From Gammaproteobacteria bacterium (GTDB lineage Bacteria; Pseudomonadota; Gammaproteobacteria; UBA9214): DNA of 9,268 nt. Where the stretch lies: the NCBI GenBank assembly GCA_003454335.1, contig DMKK01000076.1, forward strand, positions 1 through 9,268. The letters run 5' to 3'. Shown in pieces: positions 5,117-9,268 of the stretch. Within the stretch, counting starts at the first letter, position 1. Every line of letters starts with the position of its first letter. Both the position numbers and the translations under genes were made by a program. Under the pieces are notes generated by a model. The model saw nothing but the letters and a program-made list of their open reading frames with translations. It made no database searches and was not told where the DNA came from.

Positions 5117-8100
5117 TTATTCATTATGCTCGATCGGTTCACCATCACTGAACCACAGGTGTTTGATATCACCTATCAATCCCGAGACGGGGCGGGTGAA
5201 GCCACCGAGGACGGCACCCTTTCCTGCAGTGGAAATAATCTCTTCCAGGTTCGATTCCGTGTTGAAGGCGGTACCCCAGGCATTTATTTCCGGGCCTTTC
5301 CAGTAACCATAGGGGTCCTGTTCATCTTGCAGGAGATTCAGGCTGTACAAAATAGCGGCCCCGCGATCACGCATATCAAGCTGCACCTTCAGTGACAGTG
5401 GGCTGTGCAGGATATCAATGCCTTCCTGATATTCGATGCCCCCCTTTGCGAGCATCAGGATTTCAGGACTCTGGATAACATATTTCCTGATCTGCACGTC
5501 CCGGGACTCATCCCTGACCATGTGAATATCAATCTTGTCGTACTCGATCTCCTTAATATAGTAGACGAGCCTCGATACGGCCCCCAGACCGAAGAGCCCG
5601 GTTGGCACATAGGACACCACCTCGCCAAAGCCCCCGGCGAAGCCGGAACTGCCGGCCACCAGCGCGCTATCCGGGTTGAAGGGCCGGAAGACACCGTCCC
5701 GGCTTTGCAGGCGCATGTCGAAAAACAGCTTGTTGCGGTACTGCGGCATATTGGGTGACTGTCCAAAGGCATCGAGTTTGATATTGAACAGTCCTTCTGC
5801 GCGCGGGGTGTGCTCGGGAGCGAGTTCCCGGAAAAAACGCGCCACGTCAAATTGCTCAATGGCCGCTTCCAGCTTCAGGTCATACGGTACCTCCCCGGGC
5901 ACAAAGTTAATGACCCCGTCAGCCGTTATCGGGCTGTCATGAAAATGTGCCTCAAAGTCACTGAGCAGGAGTTTGCCAGCCGTGTCTTCAGTACGGCCCT
6001 TGATGCCGGTAATCTCCAGGTAGTCCGTATAGAAAAGCCGTTCCAGGTCGAAGGTGACATGCCAGTCATAACCGGTTACGTCCCAGAATGCCTGTGCATC
6101 GGGTTGCTGACTGAGTGGCGGCGGCACCCCGGTTGCAGCCGCCTGCGCCTCTGTTTCCGCCGCATCATCCTCGCCGGATTTCGCAGCCGGTTGTTTTCCT
6201 GCAATACTGTCCAGGGTGTTCAGAATGTCATTGAGGTAGAACACGGTACTGTCGATGACAACATCCACATCATTGTTGCTGTCATCCTGCTGTGTATGCG
6301 TGGCCCGCACGGTAAGGTCACTGTCGCCGGATGCGCCACGCGTCCTGACCGGTGCCGTCAGCGCGAACCCGCCGTCGACATCCAGTTGGCCGTCGACGCT
6401 TACCTCGAATAGCTGCAATGGCAGTTCTTCCCTGCCCTGCAAGCCCTGGACCCGGGTTAGCGAATCAATCTTGCCCGCTGCGTCTACTGACAGGGTGGTC
6501 ATGAGTTCGCCGGCCTTCAGGGTGTGTCCGGGCAGGATGGCGGGCTGGTCAAGCATCGCCGGCAGCCGTACTGTCATCCCGGCATCCAGTGATTCCATGC
6601 GGGCTGCATCACCACGTCCCTTGAAGGTCAGGTCAGCGTGCGCAGCCAGTGCCTGCATGTCCTGGTCCGGGTCAAAGGTAATGCCAAGCTGATTCAGTTT
6701 TGCCTGCAGTGTATCGCCCTGCTGGGTCGTGGCAATGTCTGCGGTCAGCGTGAACGGGTGCAACATGGCCTCGCCTTCACTCTGTACCGCAACGCCGGTT
6801 ACCGTGAAAGGCTCGAGCGTATCGACGGTCGTGGTCTTGCCGTTCGAGGCAAGCACAACCTTGCCGTTGGCTGCCGTGAAGGCAAGCCCGTTCTCCGCGA
6901 GGATATTTGCAAAGGGTTCAGGTGTCAGGTTGGCCACCGTGAGGGTGACCTTGCCCCTGGCACGGTCAAGTTGTGATTGCCTGCGGCCCGGCCGGGTGAG
7001 TACCCGCAGTTTCGAATCGGCCTGCAAGGACAGGCGTGGCTCCGGGTCGGCATAGAACAGGTTGGCAGCAAGGTGGCTGATATCAATGCTGGACTCGCCC
7101 TGCGCCAGCTGATAATCCGCCTCGAATCGTACGGGTGCCTCGATCTCTGCCTGCAGGGCCGTTGCAAGCAACGGTTGCCGTGACATTGCCTGTACGTCAA
7201 CATCCAGGCGGCCTTCGGCCAGCAGGGGTTTATCCGCCGCGCCGGGCAGGGTAAGTTTGCCGTCACCTGAAACCAGCCGGGTATTATTGCCGGTGACACG
7301 CAGGTCCTTGTAGATAATCTGCGTGCCATCCTGCCCGAGGCGCACCTCGGGTCTGAGACGGACACCAAGATTCGTGAGCAGCGGCCCCTCGTTGCCACTC
7401 ATGTATATGCCAGTGATTGCCACTGGCCTGGCGGCGGTAATACTGGCGATGCCCCGGGCATCTGAGCTGAGAGTAAAGTCTGCACGCTGCAGCTTGCCTG
7501 ACAACCAGGTATCCGGCACGAAGGCAGTAAACCACTTCAACTGAATATCACTGAGGGTGAGTGTGGCCAGCTTACCCGTTGCTTGTCCGAGCTGTGTGCT
7601 TGTCTCCGTGGTTTCAATGACCAGGGGTTGCAGTAACTGCAGCTGCAGCAGCTTGTGTTGCTTTTCACGGGACAGGCTTGCATCCAGCGCGTTAACCGTA
7701 ATCGCTCCGGGGCCTTGCTGCAGGGCAGCGTCAAAGTCCAGTGCAAAATGCTCGGGCATTGTCTGTTTGCCCGTGTGTTCAATGCCAAGAAAGTCGACCA
7801 GTCGGTGTGCATTCAAATCGGCACGGGCTGCTGCGCGGATGGTGCCTTGCTGCTCTTCAGACAATGGCAGGGTGGCCGTGACGTTCGCGCTGGCCAGCGT
7901 CCCCTTGCCGGCATCGACCACCAGGTCATCCAGTGACACATTGAGCACATCACCGCTGTAACTGACGGCCGGCAGCACCGACAGGTTGAGGCCTTCGATG
8001 AGGGCGGCATCCTGTTGTCTGACAGTCAAGCCCTTCACCTCAAGCGGCTTGACGGGGATGAGATGGATGGCCGCCTGGGTATCGGTGGTAATCCTGAACG

Positions 8101-9268
8101 CGGCGGTCAGATTACCGTCCGTTATTTCATGGTCGGGCAGCAGTACATCAAACCAGGACAGCGGCACCCCCGGCAATGCAAATTCCAGCAGCGTCTGCTC
8201 CTGTTGCAGGAAGGCATCGATATTGTCCAGCGGGATATCCAGGTCAGCAGGCAGTGTCGAGGCCAATGGCTGGTTCTCTGCCTCATCGCGCATGCCGGTA
8301 TCCAGTGTTTCCACCCGTAACTGCTTGCCGGGGAGCAGTGACAGGCGAAAGTTATTCTTGAGCCGCAACAGTTCGGGTAACTTCTGGTTCGCGTGTACCT
8401 CCCTGATTTCCGTTACCAGCAAGTCGCTAATGACCGTCATGTTGCCGGTCAGGTCCGCAATATTAAACGCGAGTTCCCCCGTCAGCAGCTCTTCGGCGGG
8501 CGGGACGACCGTGTCCTTGATATAGGGCTGTACCAGTTGCTCGTTCGCAGTGACCTCGTAGCCTCCGTCAAAGCCACCGCTATTGCCGTTATAGATGCCG
8601 TCAAGTTTCAACAGGGAGCGGCTATTGCCCTGGCTGTCGTCAAGTTGCAGTGCCAGGTGCAAGGCCTCGGGTATGAATGGCGGTTCCTCGCCGTTATCCG
8701 TGACCGGAGACGCATGCTGTTGACCGGCATCGGGTTGCGCGGGGGTAAGGCGCAGCTTCACACTGCCCCGCTCTGATTGCGGCAGGGCTGCCAGTGTCGC
8801 TGCAACGTCAAGCGCCGTCTCGACGACTGCAAACCGGCCCCGGCTGAGTTGATCAAGGGCAATCTCGCCGTTGACATCGATGTGATCATCCGCGTTGCCC
8901 GTATTGAAGAGCAGCGACAGATTAATGGCGCCGCGTGCATCGGGCTTGACCCCGCCGCCGGTAATATTGGCCGTCAATGATTGCTGGTCGGACAGCTGCA
9001 CGACAGCATCGATGTTCACTTCCTGCAGGCTGTAGCTGAGTCCGTGCTCCAGCGAAGCCAGCACGCCGGGAAACGGGCCGGCCTCCAACACTGGCGCTTC
9101 CGGCGGATTGAACGCCGCCAGATCGACACGCACATCTTGCAGCGCGACGGTCTTTAGATTTATATTCAGCATAAGGAGAGACGACAGGCAGTACCTGATA
9201 TGCCCTTTCTCCAGCTGAAAGCGCCCTCCCTGGTACATGACATCCATGTTATCCAGGTCCAGGGACCA
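5117..9268 (-). CDS. Giant AsmA-like envelope protein, C-terminal 1383 residues
   Basis: The frame is open from the right edge to a TAA at 5119-5117. An internal ATG at 9247 is not the true start, because seven further in-frame codons (W-S-L-D-L-D-N) lead into it from the edge. The body is a long series of beta-strand units of the AsmA/TamB type, with motifs such as L-D-x-x-x-D-I-P-L-D, G-x-L-x-L-x-x-L and x-A-D-G-V-I-N-F-x-P-G repeating at intervals of 50-100 residues. A low-complexity Ala/Asp/Glu/Gln linker (about residues 1021-1046 of the visible part) separates the C-terminal domain. That domain looks like the AsmA-like C-terminal region: G-L-F-N-I-K-L, a glycine-rich G-S-S-G-F-A-G-G-F-G, Y-D-K-I-D-I, I-x-S-P-E-I, G-G-I-E-Y-Q-E-G-I-D-I-L and S-P-L-S-L-K-V-Q-L. 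AsmA-like proteins are anchored in the inner membrane and span the periplasm; several move phospholipids to the outer membrane. The N-terminal anchor would lie outside the window. Which subfamily it belongs to is uncertain; the general family is fairly sure. Confidence 0.8.
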   Translation of the reverse strand, partial: WSLDLDNMDVMYQGGRFQLEKGHIRYCLSSLLMLNINLKTVALQDVRVDLAAFNPPEAPVLEAGPFPGVLASLEHGLSYSLQEVNIDAVVQLSDQQSLTANITGGGVKPDARGAINLSLLFNTGNADDHIDVNGEIALDQLSRGRFAVVETALDVAATLAALPQSERGSVKLRLTPAQPDAGQQHASPVTDNGEEPPFIPEALHLALQLDDSQGNSRSLLKLDGIYNGNSGGFDGGYEVTANEQLVQPYIKDTVVPPAEELLTGELAFNIADLTGNMTVISDLLVTEIREVHANQKLPELLRLKNNFRLSLLPGKQLRVETLDTGMRDEAENQPLASTLPADLDIPLDNIDAFLQQEQTLLEFALPGVPLSWFDVLLPDHEITDGNLTAAFRITTDTQAAIHLIPVKPLEVKGLTVRQQDAALIEGLNLSVLPAVSYSGDVLNVSLDDLVVDAGKGTLASANVTATLPLSEEQQGTIRAAARADLNAHRLVDFLGIEHTGKQTMPEHFALDFDAALQQGPGAITVNALDASLSREKQHKLLQLQLLQPLVIETTETSTQLGQATGKLATLTLSDIQLKWFTAFVPDTWLSGKLQRADFTLSSDARGIASITAARPVAITGIYMSGNEGPLLTNLGVRLRPEVRLGQDGTQIIYKDLRVTGNNTRLVSGDGKLTLPGAADKPLLAEGRLDVDVQAMSRQPLLATALQAEIEAPVRFEADYQLAQGESSIDISHLAANLFYADPEPRLSLQADSKLRVLTRPGRRQSQLDRARGKVTLTVANLTPEPFANILAENGLAFTAANGKVVLASNGKTTTVDTLEPFTVTGVAVQSEGEAMLHPFTLTADIATTQQGDTLQAKLNQLGITFDPDQDMQALAAHADLTFKGRGDAARMESLDAGMTVRLPAMLDQPAILPGHTLKAGELMTTLSVDAAGKIDSLTRVQGLQGREELPLQLFEVSVDGQLDVDGGFALTAPVRTRGASGDSDLTVRATHTQQDDSNNDVDVVIDSTVFYLNDILNTLDSIAGKQPAAKSGEDDAAETEAQAAATGVPPPLSQQPDAQAFWDVTGYDWHVTFDLERLFYTDYLEITGIKGRTEDTAGKLLLSDFEAHFHDSPITADGVINFVPGEVPYDLKLEAAIEQFDVARFFRELAPEHTPRAEGLFNIKLDAFGQSPNMPQYRNKLFFDMRLQSRDGVFRPFNPDSALVAGSSGFAGGFGEVVSYVPTGLFGLGAVSRLVYYIKEIEYDKIDIHMVRDESRDVQIRKYVIQSPEILMLAKGGIEYQEGIDILHSPLSLKVQLDMRDRGAAILYSLNLLQDEQDPYGYWKGPEINAWGTAFNTESNLEEIISTAGKGAVLGGFTRPVSGLIGDIKHLWFSDGEPIEHNE

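Noticed and set aside
5405..8980. Many plus-strand ORFs up to 200 codons inside the AsmA-like gene
   Set aside because: All are antisense shadows of a continuous 1383-codon frame with consistent protein character; none has a convincing ribosome binding site or family resemblance.

Overview
The window reads like a stretch of chromosome from a Gram-negative bacterium, most likely a gammaproteobacterium. The evidence is an outer-membrane beta-barrel protein with a signal peptide, a lipobox-bearing LemA lipoprotein followed by two TPM-domain genes, and a very large AsmA-like envelope protein. Base composition is moderately GC-rich in the genes and visibly AT-richer around 4651-5116. I could not identify the genus.

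Layout. (1) 1-357: the start of a minus-strand gene runs off the left edge (start codon at 49), with a candidate promoter and an 8-bp inverted repeat upstream, then non-coding sequence. (2) 358-1182, minus: a secreted, probably outer-membrane beta-barrel protein of the 'MetA-pathway/transporter' type. (3) 1183-1453: a divergent intergenic region with candidate promoters for both neighbours and a 12-bp perfect palindrome. (4) 1454-3602, plus: a compact three-gene operon, a LemA lipoprotein, then a secreted TPM-domain protein with a glycine-rich tail, then a membrane TPM-domain protein. (5) 3635-3868: a tiny membrane-peptide ORF with a good ribosome binding site; its frame stays open after an amber codon, so it may be a broken small gene. 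(6) 3882-4355, minus: a small four-helix membrane protein that looks like a FUN14-family member. (7) 4356-5116: about 760 bases without a firm gene. This stretch holds an orphan 55-codon ORF, a degenerate inverted-repeat element with TGACCCACC/GGTGGGTCA arms, several hairpins and a 24-codon minus-strand ORF. (8) 5117-9268, minus: the C-terminal 1383 residues of a giant AsmA-like protein whose start lies beyond the right edge.

The theme is the cell envelope: nearly every recognisable product is secreted, lipidated or membrane-bound. The LemA/TPM/TPM genes form one transcription unit and their products probably act together at the envelope. The other genes appear to be independent units. No CRISPR array, rRNA, tRNA, intact transposase or defence system is visible. 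The best candidates for something undescribed are small: the amber-interrupted membrane peptide, the orphan ORFs and the inverted-repeat element in the 4.4-5.1 kb region.
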